Origin: Bradyrhizobium sp. AS23.2
Lineage (GTDB): Bacteria > Pseudomonadota > Alphaproteobacteria > Rhizobiales > Xanthobacteraceae
Reading direction: 5' to 3'
NCBI RefSeq assembly: GCF_001908185.1
Contig: NZ_LGHM01000134.1
Span: forward strand, 1 to 34,400
DNA length: 34,400 bases
Of the stretch, positions 7,038-16,796 are shown piece by piece (within the stretch, counting starts at the first letter, position 1; the number at the start of each line of letters is the position of its first letter). The notes beneath the pieces are model-generated. The model saw nothing but the letters and a program-made list of their open reading frames with translations. It had not been told where the DNA came from and did no database searches. The position numbers and the translations under genes are program-made.

Positions 7038-8740
7038 ATGAATTTCCTCGGCTCCGCATCCTGAGCAAGATCCTCGGGATTGTCGTTCTGTTGTGTGGAA
7101 TCGGCGCTGCGATCGCCTGGATTGGCGTCTCCGCACTGAGTGACCTCAGTGAAAAGGCGGACGTGATGTCCACCGCGGCGCGGCGAGCCCTGTTCGCGGC
7201 GCGTGCCAACCAGAACGTCATTGCATTGAACCGCGCTGAATTCCGTAGCGCGCTCGATCCTCGTGACGACAACCGCCTGGCCGCGCGCGAGATCATCAAC
7301 ACCCAGCTCAAGCAGTATCAGGAACGTTTCGACGAGCTGAGCCAGACCCCGGACGAGAAAGCCAAGGCATTGCTTCCCGGTGTGCGCGACGCGTTCGCTG
7401 CCTACAGGAGCCAGATGGACGCGACGCTCGCGGCGGTCGAAGCGGAGAAGTCGAGCAAGCTGAGCGAGAGCGCCGACAAGCTGCGCGACACGGCCATGAA
7501 GAGCCGGGTCGCCGCCGAAAATCTCCAGGGCAAGATACGCGAGCTGGCCGAACGCCTCAACACTCGCGTGGAGGAGAAGAGCAAGGAGGCGCGCGAGCAA
7601 TATGAATCGACGTCGCGCTTCCTGATCATCCTTGCCGCGCTCGGCGTCGTCGTCGGTGGTGTATTGGGCTTCATCACCGGCCAGTACGGTATTGCCAAGC
7701 CGATCCGCATGATCGTCGGCGTGCTTCAGGAGCTGGCCGCCGGCCGCTACCAGGTCGAGATCACCGGCCTCGATCGCAAGGACGAGGTCGGCGAGGTTGC
7801 CAAGACCGCGGAAGTGTTCCGCGAGAACGGCCTCGCCAAGATCCGCATGGAAGCCGAGCAAAAGGAGATGGAGCAGCGCACTGCGGCACAGCGGCGCCAG
7901 GACATGCTGCGGCTAGCCGACCAGTTCGAGAGTGCCGTCGGCGAGGTGATCGAGACCGTGAGCTCGGCTTCGACCGAGCTCGAGGCCTCCGCCACGACGC
8001 TGACTTCGACCGCCGACCATGCCCAGCAGCTCGCGACCGTGGTCGCCACGGCGTCGGAAGAAGCCTCGACCAACGTGCAGTCGGTGGCATCGGCGACCGA
8101 GGAATTGTCGTCCTCGATCACTGAGATCAGCCGCCAGGTGCAGGAATCGGCCCGCGTCGCCAGCGAGGCGGTCGGCCAGGCACGCACCACGACCGATCGG
8201 GTCAGCGAATTGTCGAAGGCAGCGACGCGGATCGGCGACGTCGTCGAGCTGATCAACACCATCGCGGGCCAGACCAACCTGCTCGCGCTCAACGCCACGA
8301 TCGAGGCGGCGCGCGCCGGTGAGGCCGGCCGCGGCTTCGCCGTCGTCGCCTCCGAGGTCAAGGCGCTGGCCGAGCAGACCGCGAAAGCGACCGGCGAGAT
8401 CGGGCAGCAGATCGCCGGCATTCAGGCCGCGACCGAGCATTCGGTCGGCGCCATCAAGGACATCAGCGACACCATCGAAAGGCTGTCGGAGATATCTTCC
8501 GCGATTGCGGCGGCGGTGGAAGAGCAGGGCGCGGCGACGCAGGAGATCTCCCGCAACGTCGCACAGGCCTCGCAGGGCACCCAACAGGTGTCGTCCAACA
8601 TCACCGACGTCCAGCGCGGCGCGAGCGAAACCGGCTCGGCATCGTCGCAGGTGCTGGCGGCCGCGCAATCGTTGTCCGGCGATAGCAACCGCCTCAAGCT
8701 CGAGGTCGGCAAGTTCCTCGGCACTGTGCGCGCCGCCTAA
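7038..8740 (+). CDS. methyl-accepting chemotaxis protein 2, start frameshifted
   Basis: From 7041 on, the frame reads FPRLRILSKILGIVVLLCG and onward through transmembrane helix 1, a helical sensor domain of about 160 residues, helix 2 (about 7615-7680), HAMP, and the signalling domain with tip TIAGQTNLLALNATIEAARA. It ends FLGTVRAA. It lacks a good start in this frame: the first possible one is TTG at 7091, which has no ribosome binding site and would cut off part of helix 1. In contrast AAGGA (7025-7029) followed by ATG at 7038 has ideal spacing, but that ATG runs into a stop after eight codons. One extra base in the AATTT run right after the ATG would restore M-(K/N)-F-P-R-L-R. I therefore place the gene start at 7038 with a one-base deletion, real or a sequencing error. 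The signalling half is almost the same as in receptor 1. Confidence 0.85.
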
Positions 8741-8749
8741 GCCCGGCTC

Positions 8750-8851
8750 AGAGCCATTTCCGTTCCGATGGAATCGGAACGGGGCTCTAGATTTTTGTTT
8801 TGACGCGTTTTCTTTACGCGAACCGGTATCCACTTCGCTCGAAAACGCTCT
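8750..8851. repeat. Bradyrhizobium-type intergenic palindromic repeat
   Basis: The left half is a hairpin: AGAGCC (8750-8755) pairs with GGCTCT (8783-8788), and CGTTCCGAT with ATCGGAACG around a GGA loop. It continues with a T-rich part and a segment containing ACGCG...CGCG, ACCGGTATCCACTTCGCTC and AAACGCTCTA. From memory this second part is a very common intergenic sequence in Bradyrhizobium and relatives. The hairpin plus T-rich stretch may also end the transcript of receptor 2. Confidence 0.7.
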
Positions 8852-8867
8852 AGTACCGACTCGATCC

Positions 8868-8901
8868 AACGACCGCCGCACTTCAATGCGCGGCGGTCGT
8901 T
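8868..8901 (+). terminator. strong GC-rich hairpin, probable terminator
   Basis: AACGACCGCCGC (8868-8879) pairs perfectly with GCGGCGGTCGTT (8890-8901) around a 10-base loop, followed by TCGCGTTTATG. The T-run is short. It stands between receptor genes 2 and 3 and suggests they are separate transcription units. Confidence 0.55.
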
Positions 8902-9041
8902 CGCGTTTATGTTGCAGTGCCGCGACGAATAACGCGCAGGGTTAACGTTCCAGAAAAGCGAAGCAGGCATCATCTGCCCAATTTCTCGGCACGATTCGCT
9001 GCCGCCCCGCCATTTTATCCCAAGCCCTTTGGAGCTCGTCC

Positions 9042-11012
9042 ATGAGCGCCCTTTCCATTCGCCTCACCCATAAGGTCATGGCGATCGGACTTTTCGGCCT
9101 CGTCGGTCTCGTCGCTTTCGGCGCGATCTATGAGATCGGCAGCTTCTCCCAGGATGCGTCCCACAACCTTGCCAGCCGCGCCCGCGCGATCGCCGACCTC
9201 AGCAAGCAGCTCTCGATCGAGATGCTGGAGGCTCGCCGCAACGAGAAGAACTTCCAGCAGCGCCGCAACGAAAGCTACGCCAAGGCGCATGCCGAGCTGA
9301 TCGGGCCGATCAACCGCGATTTCGACGAGCTCGAGCGGATGACCTCATCCGGCGATACGCGTGTTCTGTCGGACAAGGTCCGGCAGGCGCGTGAGGGCTT
9401 CAAGCGTTATGCCGCGGACTTCGGATCGATGGTGGCCGCCGAGATCAGGCTCGGCCTGAACGAGACGCTCGGCCTATCCGGCTCGCTCCGCGCCGCCGTG
9501 CACGACATCGAGGCCAAGCTGAAGGAGATCGACAATCCGCGGCTGACGAGCTCGATGCTGATGATGCGCCGGCACGAGAAGGATTTCATGCTGAGGCGTG
9601 ATCCCAAATACGTCGCCGAGTTGAAGAAGGCCGCGACCGAATTCTCGAAGGCGATGGAGGCGGCCGCGGTCCCTGCGGCGGTAATGCCGGATATCACGGC
9701 CAAGCTCCAGAAATACCAGTCCGAGTTCGTGGCCTGGGCGGAGACCGCACAGCAGAGCGCGGTCCACGACGCGAGCATGATAAAGACGTTCCGCGAGCTC
9801 GAGCCGGCGATGCTCGAGGTGCGGGCCGCGGTCGAGAGCCTGTACAAGCAGGCCGACGCCGCGGAAGCCGCAACGCGTGATGCCGTGCGCCTGTGGATGA
9901 CGATCGCCTTCGCCGTCACCTTCATGGTGCTTGCCGTCGTCGGCTTCTTGCTGGGACGCTCGATCTCGAAGGCGTTGTCCGGCATGGTCGGTGCGATGAC
10001 ACGGCTTGCGCGCGGCGAGCTCTCGATCTCCGTCCCCGGCGTCGGGCGCAAGGACGAGATCGGCGAGATGGCCGGTGCGGTCGAGGTGTTCAGGACCAAC
10101 ATGGCGGACGCCGAGCGGCTGCGCGCCGAGCAGGCGGAAGCGGATGCGCGCCGCCGCGCGCAGCGCAAGGCGGACATGCAGCGGCTTGCCGATGGGTTCG
10201 AAGGCGCGATCGGCGAGATCATCGAGACCGTCTCGTCGGCGGCAACCGAGCTCGAGGCGTCCTCCAACACGCTGACGCAGGCGGCCGAGCTCGGCAACGG
10301 GCTTGCCACGGCCGTCGCGGCGGCTTCGGAAGAGGCATCCGCGAACGTGCACTCGGTCTCGTCCGCCAGCGAGGAGATGACCACGTCGATCTCCGAGATC
10401 AGTCGCCAGGTGCAGGAATCAGCACGTGTCGCCGATGTCGCGGTCGAGCAGGCAAAGCGCACCAATGCGCGCGTCTCCGAGTTGACGAGGGCGGCGGGCC
10501 GCATCGGCGACGTGGTCGACCTGATCAACACCATCGCCGGCCAGACCAACCTGCTGGCGCTGAACGCCACGATCGAGGCGGCGCGGGCGGGCGAAGCCGG
10601 CAAGGGCTTTGCGGTGGTCGCGACCGAAGTGAAAGAGCTCGCCGATCAGACCGCGAAAGCGACGGGCGAGATCAGCCGGCATATCGTTGCGATCCAGGCT
10701 GCGACGCAAGACTCCGTCGGGGCGATCAGGGACATCGGCGACACGATTGCGCGGATGTCGGAGATTTCGTCGACCATCGCCGCCGCGGTGGAGGAGCAGG
10801 GCGCCGCGACGCAGGAGATCTCTCGCAACATCCAGCATGCCGCCCATGGCACCTCGGAGGTTTCGGCGAACATCGGTCACGTTCAGCGCGGCGCAGGCGA
10901 GACTGGCGCCGCTTCCGCCCAGGTGCATTCGGCGGCTCAGTCGCTGTCGCAGGAGAGTAACCGGCTGAAGAGCGAGGTCGCGCGCTTCCTGGAGTCGGTG
11001 CGGGCGGCCTGA
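9042..11012 (+). CDS. methyl-accepting chemotaxis protein 3, HBM-like sensor
   Basis: The 656-residue receptor is the longest of the four. Helix 1 covers about residues 12-30 and helix 2 about residues 286-305. The periplasmic domain of about 255 residues contains two copies of a related helical motif: EARRNEKNFQQRRNESYAKA near residue 67, and MRRHEKDFMLRRDPKYVAEL near residue 177. Two such RRxEKxFxxRR helices are typical of the helical bimodular (HBM) sensor, known from receptors such as McpS for organic acids. HAMP follows (RLARGELSISVPGVGRKDEI), then the signalling domain with the usual TIAGQTNLLALNATIEAARA tip near residue 495. It ends FLESVRAA without a CheR tether. GGAG lies 7 bases before the ATG. 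The signalling half is more divergent from receptors 1, 2 and 4 than they are from each other (e.g. EEMTTSISEISRQ). A di- or tricarboxylate ligand is a guess from the domain type. Confidence 0.93.
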   Translation: MSALSIRLTHKVMAIGLFGLVGLVAFGAIYEIGSFSQDASHNLASRARAIADLSKQLSIEMLEARRNEKNFQQRRNESYAKAHAELIGPINRDFDELERMTSSGDTRVLSDKVRQAREGFKRYAADFGSMVAAEIRLGLNETLGLSGSLRAAVHDIEAKLKEIDNPRLTSSMLMMRRHEKDFMLRRDPKYVAELKKAATEFSKAMEAAAVPAAVMPDITAKLQKYQSEFVAWAETAQQSAVHDASMIKTFRELEPAMLEVRAAVESLYKQADAAEAATRDAVRLWMTIAFAVTFMVLAVVGFLLGRSISKALSGMVGAMTRLARGELSISVPGVGRKDEIGEMAGAVEVFRTNMADAERLRAEQAEADARRRAQRKADMQRLADGFEGAIGEIIETVSSAATELEASSNTLTQAAELGNGLATAVAAASEEASANVHSVSSASEEMTTSISEISRQVQESARVADVAVEQAKRTNARVSELTRAAGRIGDVVDLINTIAGQTNLLALNATIEAARAGEAGKGFAVVATEVKELADQTAKATGEISRHIVAIQAATQDSVGAIRDIGDTIARMSEISSTIAAAVEEQGAATQEISRNIQHAAHGTSEVSANIGHVQRGAGETGAASAQVHSAAQSLSQESNRLKSEVARFLESVRAA

Positions 11013-11285
11013 CGATCCGTTCGAGCGGCACGTTGCGTGAAATGCGGTGCGCTGGTGTGGTGCTGCGCGATGTCCGTGTGCTGCAGCGCATGATTGCTGA
11101 ATATCGGCGACAGCGAATTCCGTACTTTCACGTAGGTTCCTGTTAACGGCTGTTTGTAATTATGGGCGCAATCTTACCGGATAAGAATCCGCCAGCATTG
11201 TTGAACCGACTTCCGTCCTATCGTCCGTCGTGGCGATCGCGGCGCAGGCCACTTGCGCGTTCAGGTATCATCGGGATTTGTTGTG

Positions 11286-12974
11286 ATGTCGAAGTTGTCG
11301 ATCGTCTTCAAGCTTCTGACTGTGTTGTCTGTCCTCGTGCTCTCGCTCGCAGGTGTCGGCGTGACGGCGATCGGCACCATGCAGAACATCAACTCCCATA
11401 CCGTCGAGATCGCGCAGAGCTGGTTGCCAAGCGTGCGTGCACTCGGCTCGATCCGCGCTGACGTTAATGAGCTGCGCGTCGCGCTCCGTCTGCACCTGAT
11501 GCAGGACACCGCCGAAGGGAAGGAGGCTGCCGAGAAGCGTCTTGCTTCGCTGCGCGCGCGTATCGAGCAGACGCGGAGGGTCTACGAACCTCTGATCACT
11601 TCGGCTGAAGAGCGGAGCATCTATGAGCAGTGGACGAAGGCTTGGGCCGAGTACCTGAATGGCGTGCAGGACGTGATGGCGCTGTCGCGAAAGAGCACCG
11701 GCCGTTTCCCGACCGACGCCAACGAGATGTTGCAGACAAAGGTTGCGAAGATGGCCCAGGCGGCCGACCCGCTGCTTCTGAAAGGTATCGAGCTCAATAA
11801 CCAGGGCGCCGAGACGGAGACCAAGCAGGCCGCCGACAGCTACGCCACCATCTTCCGGGTGCTGGTCGGCATCATCGTGGCTGCGGTCGTGATCGCGATC
11901 GGCGCCGCTTATTACCTCGTGCGCGACGTCTCGCGTGGCATTGCCTCGATCGTCCGGCCGATGCAATCGCTCGGCGAAGGCGATCTCTCGGCCGAGGTGC
12001 CGCATCGCGGCGAGAGGACCGAGATCGGCTCGATGGCGGATGCGCTGCAGATCTTCAAGGAAGCGCTGATCGCGAAGAAGGCCGCCGATGAGGCGGCCGC
12101 GGCTAACGCCGAGGCCAAGATCCAGCGCGGCCGCCGCGTCGACGCCATCACCCGCAAGTTCGAAGCCATGATCGGCGAGGTCGTCGGGACCGTGTCGTCG
12201 GCTTCGACCGAGCTCGAGGCATCGGCGATGACGCTGACCAACACGGCGCAGCGCGGGCAGGAGCTCGCCACCGTCGTTGCCGCCGCCTCCGAGGAAGCCT
12301 CCACTAACGTCCAGGCCGTGGCATCCGCTTCGGAAGAGCTGTCATCCTCGATCACCGAGATCAGCCGCCGCGTGCAGGACTCAGCGCGCATGGCCTCGGA
12401 AGCGGTCGACCAGGCGGCGCGGACCAACGACCGCGTCAACGCGCTGTCGCAGGCGGCCTCCCGCATCGGCGATGTCGTCGAGCTCATCAACACCATCGCG
12501 GGCCAGACCAACCTGCTGGCGCTGAATGCGACCATCGAGGCGGCGCGCGCCGGCGAAGCCGGCCGCGGCTTCGCGGTCGTTGCCTCCGAGGTCAAGGCGC
12601 TGGCCGAGCAGACTGCGAAGGCGACCGGCGAGATCGGGGCGCAGGTCTCGGGCATCCAGGCCGCGACGCAGGAATCCGTCAGCGCCATTCAGGAGATCGG
12701 CGGCACCATCGAACGGCTGTCCGAGGTGTCTGCGGCCATCGCCGCGGCTGTCGAGGAGCAGGGCGCGGCCACGCAGGAGATTTCGCGCAACGTCCAGCAA
12801 GCCTCGGTCGGCACGCAGGAGGTCTCCGCGAACATCTCCGACGTGCAGCGCGGCGCGATCGAGACCGGCTCGGCTTCGACGCAAGTGCTGTCGGCGGCGA
12901 AATCGCTGGCGAGCGACAGCACCCGCCTGAAGGTCGAGGTCGCGCAGTTCCTGGACTCGGTCCGCGCGGCCTGA
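11286..12974 (+). CDS. methyl-accepting chemotaxis protein 4, 4HB-type sensor
   Basis: The ATG at 11286 gives a 562-residue receptor starting MSKLSIVFKLLTVLSVLVLS, which places helix 1 at residues 8-30. A frame extension to 11253 adds eleven unlikely residues. The periplasmic domain of about 160 residues resembles the 4HB_MCP family (MQNINSHTVEIAQSWLPSVR and SIRADVNELRVALRLHLMQD). Helix 2 is at about residues 191-212. HAMP follows, then the signalling domain with the TIAGQTNLLALNATIEAARA tip around residue 405 and the end FLDSVRAA, without a CheR tether. The 273 bases upstream hold no gene. The stop is only 3 bases from the stop of the convergent DUF2339 gene, so no separate terminator fits between them. 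Confidence 0.93.
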   Translation: MSKLSIVFKLLTVLSVLVLSLAGVGVTAIGTMQNINSHTVEIAQSWLPSVRALGSIRADVNELRVALRLHLMQDTAEGKEAAEKRLASLRARIEQTRRVYEPLITSAEERSIYEQWTKAWAEYLNGVQDVMALSRKSTGRFPTDANEMLQTKVAKMAQAADPLLLKGIELNNQGAETETKQAADSYATIFRVLVGIIVAAVVIAIGAAYYLVRDVSRGIASIVRPMQSLGEGDLSAEVPHRGERTEIGSMADALQIFKEALIAKKAADEAAAANAEAKIQRGRRVDAITRKFEAMIGEVVGTVSSASTELEASAMTLTNTAQRGQELATVVAAASEEASTNVQAVASASEELSSSITEISRRVQDSARMASEAVDQAARTNDRVNALSQAASRIGDVVELINTIAGQTNLLALNATIEAARAGEAGRGFAVVASEVKALAEQTAKATGEIGAQVSGIQAATQESVSAIQEIGGTIERLSEVSAAIAAAVEEQGAATQEISRNVQQASVGTQEVSANISDVQRGAIETGSASTQVLSAAKSLASDSTRLKVEVAQFLDSVRAA

Positions 12975-12977
12975 CGC

Positions 12978-15680
12978 TTACGCGCTCGTCTGCGGGGCCG
13001 GCGGCGGGACCTGCCGCCGGAATAGGATGCGCTGGTAGAGCCAGCCGATCGCGACGAGCACGACGCCGAGGCACATGAACGACAGCGCGCGGTAGACGCC
13101 GGTCAGCGTCGACATGTCGATCACGAAGGCCTTCAGGATCGTCAGCGCAATCACGGCGGCGGACGCCAGCCGTGCCCGTTCGGAGTTGACGAGGATACCG
13201 ACGCCGAGCAGCACCACGCCGAAGGCGAGCCAACCGATCGAATAGGTGTATTGCTCGGCGCCCGTGGTGCCGCCGTAAAGCAGGACCGGGCCGTGATAGA
13301 AGCGGCGGATCTGCAGCGTCACGTAGGCGAGCGCGAATACAAGTGCACCGCCCGCAAGCGTGTTCGCGTATGCGACAGGGCGATGTCCCGCCATCGCATA
13401 GGACAGCAGCAGCATCAGCACCGCCGGAAGCGCATAGCCGAGCAGCAACAGGTTGAACACGGCACCGCCGACATTGACGCTGCTGAGCAGCCACGGGTTC
13501 TCGAGGATCAGGAGGCCAAACACGCTGATGAGTCCGGCGATCGCGGTAAGCGCGATTGCGCCGACATTATGCACGATGCTGTGGCTCCTCAGCCGCAGCC
13601 GCTCCAGCCCGATCGCCATGGCGAGCGAGATGCAGGCCTGAAGCGCGAATTCGAGCAGCGACGGCGCCGCCGTCATGTTGCCACCGGTCGCGAAGTGGCG
13701 GATCTCCATGAAGGCGAGCAGCGCGGTGAACAGGATCGCGGCGGCCTCGACCATGCGCAGCGGCGCATCGTCGCCGCGGCGGCGCAGGAAAATGCTCGCG
13801 GCCCAGAACGACAGCGCCGGCAGGCCGTAGCCCCACAACAGCCAGTTGAAGATGGGTGTCGTGCCGACGGCGTCGCCGACGATGCGCGGATCATAGGCGA
13901 TGCGGGCGGTGACGATGCCTGCGAAGATGGCGGCGAGCCAGCGCAGGAACGGGATCGGCCGCTGCATCGAGATCCAGGCGGTCCCGAGTGACATCAGCGC
14001 CAGCGCGATAGTGAGCCAGCCCTTCTCCAGCGCAAAGGTCAGCGCCAGCGCCAGCGCGCCGAGCGTGCCGGTCGCGAACAACGCGGTGGAGATTGCGACG
14101 CCGGGCCGGGTCTCGCGGCGGGTGAGCGATTCAGTCGCGGCTGCGAAGGCGGCGGCGAGCAGGACGGCAAGGACCGCGAACGGGATCGAGCGGTCGAGAT
14201 GGGCGATACGTGCGTAGAGCGCAATGAGGATCGCGATTGGTGTCGCGACAGCCGTCGCAGACCACACCACCGGGATGATCGCTGAGTTCGAGCGGCCCTG
14301 CGCGAGGAAGCCGGTGAGGCCGAAGCCGGCGGCGAGGATCGCGGCCATCACCAGATGCAGAGTCACCGCGCTGTCGGTCGCTGCCGGTCCGATGCCGGAC
14401 ATTGGACCGCCCGGCAGTACCAGCATATCCGGATTAGCGCGCACCGCCCATTCGGCGAACACGATGAAGACGGTCGCGGCAGCCGCGCCAAGGGCGCCGG
14501 TCGCTGCCGGCGCCCGCCAGGCGACGAACAGTGTCGCGAAGACGAGAAGCGTGAAGGCGATCAACGCAAGATCGGCATGCGCGCTCGACAGCACGATCAG
14601 CATCGCACCGAACAGATAGGCGCCGAGCGAGCTCGACGACACCGGCTCGATTTCACCGTTTTCGATCGTCGGGCCGAACATGAAGCCGCAGACGACGAGG
14701 AGTGCAGCCAGCACGAAGCCGGCGATCACATGGAAAGCATGCGGCGCGACCTGCAACTCGCCGGTATCGAGACCTGGGAAGATCCAGAGCACGGCGAAGA
14801 CGATGGTGGCCACCGCGAGCCAGCGCCACAACCGGATGCGGGCGAGGCCGAAGCTCGCGGCGGTGACGATCGCGAGATAGATGTAGAGCGCCCAATAGTC
14901 CGGCTTGCCGCTGGAGACGAGAATTGGTGTCACGAACGCGCCGACCACGCCGAGGCCGGCAAGCGCGGGTCCGTGCAGCAGCGCGGCGGCGAGCGTGCCG
15001 AGTGCGACGAGGCTGAGCAGCACGAACGCGGTGGCGGGAACGAGGAAGCCGTAGAGCGCGTAGGCGGCGTAGATGGTCGCAAACGCCACCGCCGTGCCGG
15101 CCGCGGTCAGGATCGCGGGGATGTTGGCGATCGGGAGCGCCTGAATGCTGGAGATGCTTTCCTTGCGCCGCGTCCATTCGCCGGCACCTAACAGCGCCAG
15201 CGCGAACAGGCCGCCGAGGAACACGCGCACGCCGGGACCGACGAGCCCGGCCTCGATCGAATAGCGCACCATGAAGAAGCCGCCGAGCGCGAGCGCAAGG
15301 CCGCCGATCCACACCACCCAGCGCGTGCCGAGCCGTTCCTCGAAGCCGGGCGCCGGCGCGGGCAGTGGAGGCGGTGTCTCGGCGCCGGTGCTTGCTTCGA
15401 GCGGGGGTGGTGAAGCCTCTTCGGTGATGGGCGGCGATGGCACCAGTTCGACTTCCGGCGCAAGTGGCGGCGGCCCTGCGGCCGTCGTTGCGGCCGCGGG
15501 CGCCTGCTCCTGCGCGGGCAACAGAGGCGGCGGCTGGACCTGTCGCTGTGCATACAGCATCGCTTCGAGCGAGTTCAGTCGCCGGCGCAGCTCGGCCGCC
15601 TGGCTGGAGGCCTTGATCGCGATCAGGAAGGCGACGATCGCGATGATCACCGCAAAGACGTCAAACGGGCCGTCGAACAT
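12978..15680 (-). CDS. DUF2339 polytopic membrane protein
   Basis: The 900-residue protein starts MFDGPFDVFAVIIAIVAFLI, one membrane helix. A short coiled coil follows (SSQAAELRRRLNSLEAMLYA), then a linker of about 60 residues rich in Pro, Glu and Ala. From about residue 105 to the end it is a series of more than twenty hydrophobic segments. This build, and RLGTRWVVWIGGLALALGGF at the first of these helices, match the DUF2339 family, whose function is not established. The ATG at 15680 was chosen because GGAGG lies 4 bases before it; a TTG 15 bases upstream would put the ribosome binding site inside the gene. It follows a palindromic repeat and probably has its own promoter. A cell-envelope role is only a guess. 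Confidence 0.9.
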   Translation of the reverse strand: MFDGPFDVFAVIIAIVAFLIAIKASSQAAELRRRLNSLEAMLYAQRQVQPPPLLPAQEQAPAAATTAAGPPPLAPEVELVPSPPITEEASPPPLEASTGAETPPPLPAPAPGFEERLGTRWVVWIGGLALALGGFFMVRYSIEAGLVGPGVRVFLGGLFALALLGAGEWTRRKESISSIQALPIANIPAILTAAGTAVAFATIYAAYALYGFLVPATAFVLLSLVALGTLAAALLHGPALAGLGVVGAFVTPILVSSGKPDYWALYIYLAIVTAASFGLARIRLWRWLAVATIVFAVLWIFPGLDTGELQVAPHAFHVIAGFVLAALLVVCGFMFGPTIENGEIEPVSSSSLGAYLFGAMLIVLSSAHADLALIAFTLLVFATLFVAWRAPAATGALGAAAATVFIVFAEWAVRANPDMLVLPGGPMSGIGPAATDSAVTLHLVMAAILAAGFGLTGFLAQGRSNSAIIPVVWSATAVATPIAILIALYARIAHLDRSIPFAVLAVLLAAAFAAATESLTRRETRPGVAISTALFATGTLGALALALTFALEKGWLTIALALMSLGTAWISMQRPIPFLRWLAAIFAGIVTARIAYDPRIVGDAVGTTPIFNWLLWGYGLPALSFWAASIFLRRRGDDAPLRMVEAAAILFTALLAFMEIRHFATGGNMTAAPSLLEFALQACISLAMAIGLERLRLRSHSIVHNVGAIALTAIAGLISVFGLLILENPWLLSSVNVGGAVFNLLLLGYALPAVLMLLLSYAMAGHRPVAYANTLAGGALVFALAYVTLQIRRFYHGPVLLYGGTTGAEQYTYSIGWLAFGVVLLGVGILVNSERARLASAAVIALTILKAFVIDMSTLTGVYRALSFMCLGVVLVAIGWLYQRILFRRQVPPPAPQTSA

Positions 15681-15739
15681 GAAGCCTCCAGGCAACCGGC
15701 GGACAGGGGCCGATCGCGCAAATCTCGGGTCTTAGTTTT

Positions 15740-15810
15740 GAGCATGATCTTTATCGGAAAACCGCTACGCACTTTGCGCTAACGCTGCCCTTCGGGTCCG
15801 GATCATGCTC
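15740..15810. repeat. palindromic intergenic repeat with GAGCATGATC ends
   Basis: GAGCATGATC (15740-15749) and GATCATGCTC (15801-15810) are perfect inverted ends around a 51-base centre that contains GGAAAACCGC and GCTAACGC. I recognise it from memory as a frequent Bradyrhizobiaceae intergenic element. Its right end overlaps the stop codon of nadQ by two bases. Confidence 0.75.
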
Positions 15811-16777
15811 AGCGCCGGGAGCGTACGCGCAAACCCGGCGCGGGCCGCTCCTGGAGCACGTCACGGCGGAAGCGATAGAGCGCCGCCGGCCGTCCGCCGG
15901 TCTGTGTCGACATCACGCCGGTCGGTTCGACCAGGGCTTCGGTTTCGACCAGGCGGCGGAAGTTCTGCTTGTGCAGGTGCCGGCCGGAGACGGCCTCCAC
16001 CGTATGCTGCAATTCCGTGAGTGTGAACTCGGCGGGCAAAAGTTCAAATACGACAGGACGATACTTCAGTTTCGCGCGCAGCCGCGCGATTCCCGTGGCG
16101 AGAATCCGGCGGTGATCGAACCGCATGGACGTGCCGAGCGCGGGAAGCGTCTTGCGCTCTAATGCCGCAGGGCGGCCGTCGCGCCGGGCCTCCTCGATCA
16201 GCCCGGCCTCGTAGAGCAGCTCGTAGCGGTCGAGCACGCGCTCCTCGTCCCAGGGCGCGCCGTCGAGGCCGAAATAGAACCGCACGCGATCCCTGCGCGG
16301 CAATGCGCGCGTGGTCTCCGGCGTCTCCTCCTCGGCCCACTTCGTCAGCGCGGGAATGATGTCGCGGGCGATGATCGCGGGCGGCTCCTCGCGCCAGTCT
16401 TCCCAGGGAAAGAAGCGATACCACGGTTCGAAGCTCGCGCCGGTTGCTGCGAGCTCGCCATCGACCTCGCGGGTCAGCGCGAGATAGCCGATCGATACCA
16501 TGTGGGCGCCGGTGTCGCCGGCCTCCGCATGCCGGCCGCGATCGCCGAACGTGTAGAGTTGCTCGACATAACCGAGCCGCAAGCCCGTCTGCGCCTCGAC
16601 CCAGGCGCGCAGGCCGATCTCAAAAGTGCGGTGGCTCAGCGGATCGAACGGGCCGAACGGCAGTCCGGCAAGGCCGTCGCTGCCGCGCGCGGTGAGGATC
16701 TGCGGCTCATGATCCTCGATCGCGACGATCGCGGCGGTCAGACCGATCTCGATCGGCGTCAGCGGCGTCTCGCTCAT
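15809..16777 (-). CDS. nadQ: NadQ-type transcriptional regulator of NAD synthesis
   Basis: The 322-residue protein matches COG4111-type proteins: a Nudix-like sensor domain joined to a winged helix. Residues 1-150 (IGLTAAIVAIEDHEPQILTA, LPFGPFDPLSHRTFEIGLRA, DTGAHMVSIGYLAL) have the Nudix fold pattern. The catalytic Nudix box is degenerate (RAWVEAQTGL instead of REUxEExGU), so it should bind and not hydrolyse a ligand. The C-terminal part, with LLPAEFTLTELQHTVEAVSG and HKQNFRRLVE, is the probable DNA-binding domain. In alphaproteobacteria such proteins were named NadQ and predicted to repress nadABC; the effector is not certain. The matching palindromes occur here in front of nadA. It lies 19 bases downstream of the phosphatase gene and may share its transcript. 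No operator copy is visible before nadQ itself. Confidence 0.85.
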   Translation of the reverse strand: MSETPLTPIEIGLTAAIVAIEDHEPQILTARGSDGLAGLPFGPFDPLSHRTFEIGLRAWVEAQTGLRLGYVEQLYTFGDRGRHAEAGDTGAHMVSIGYLALTREVDGELAATGASFEPWYRFFPWEDWREEPPAIIARDIIPALTKWAEEETPETTRALPRRDRVRFYFGLDGAPWDEERVLDRYELLYEAGLIEEARRDGRPAALERKTLPALGTSMRFDHRRILATGIARLRAKLKYRPVVFELLPAEFTLTELQHTVEAVSGRHLHKQNFRRLVETEALVEPTGVMSTQTGGRPAALYRFRRDVLQERPAPGLRVRSRR

Positions 16778-16796
16778 GCGGTGATGATCGCAGCTG

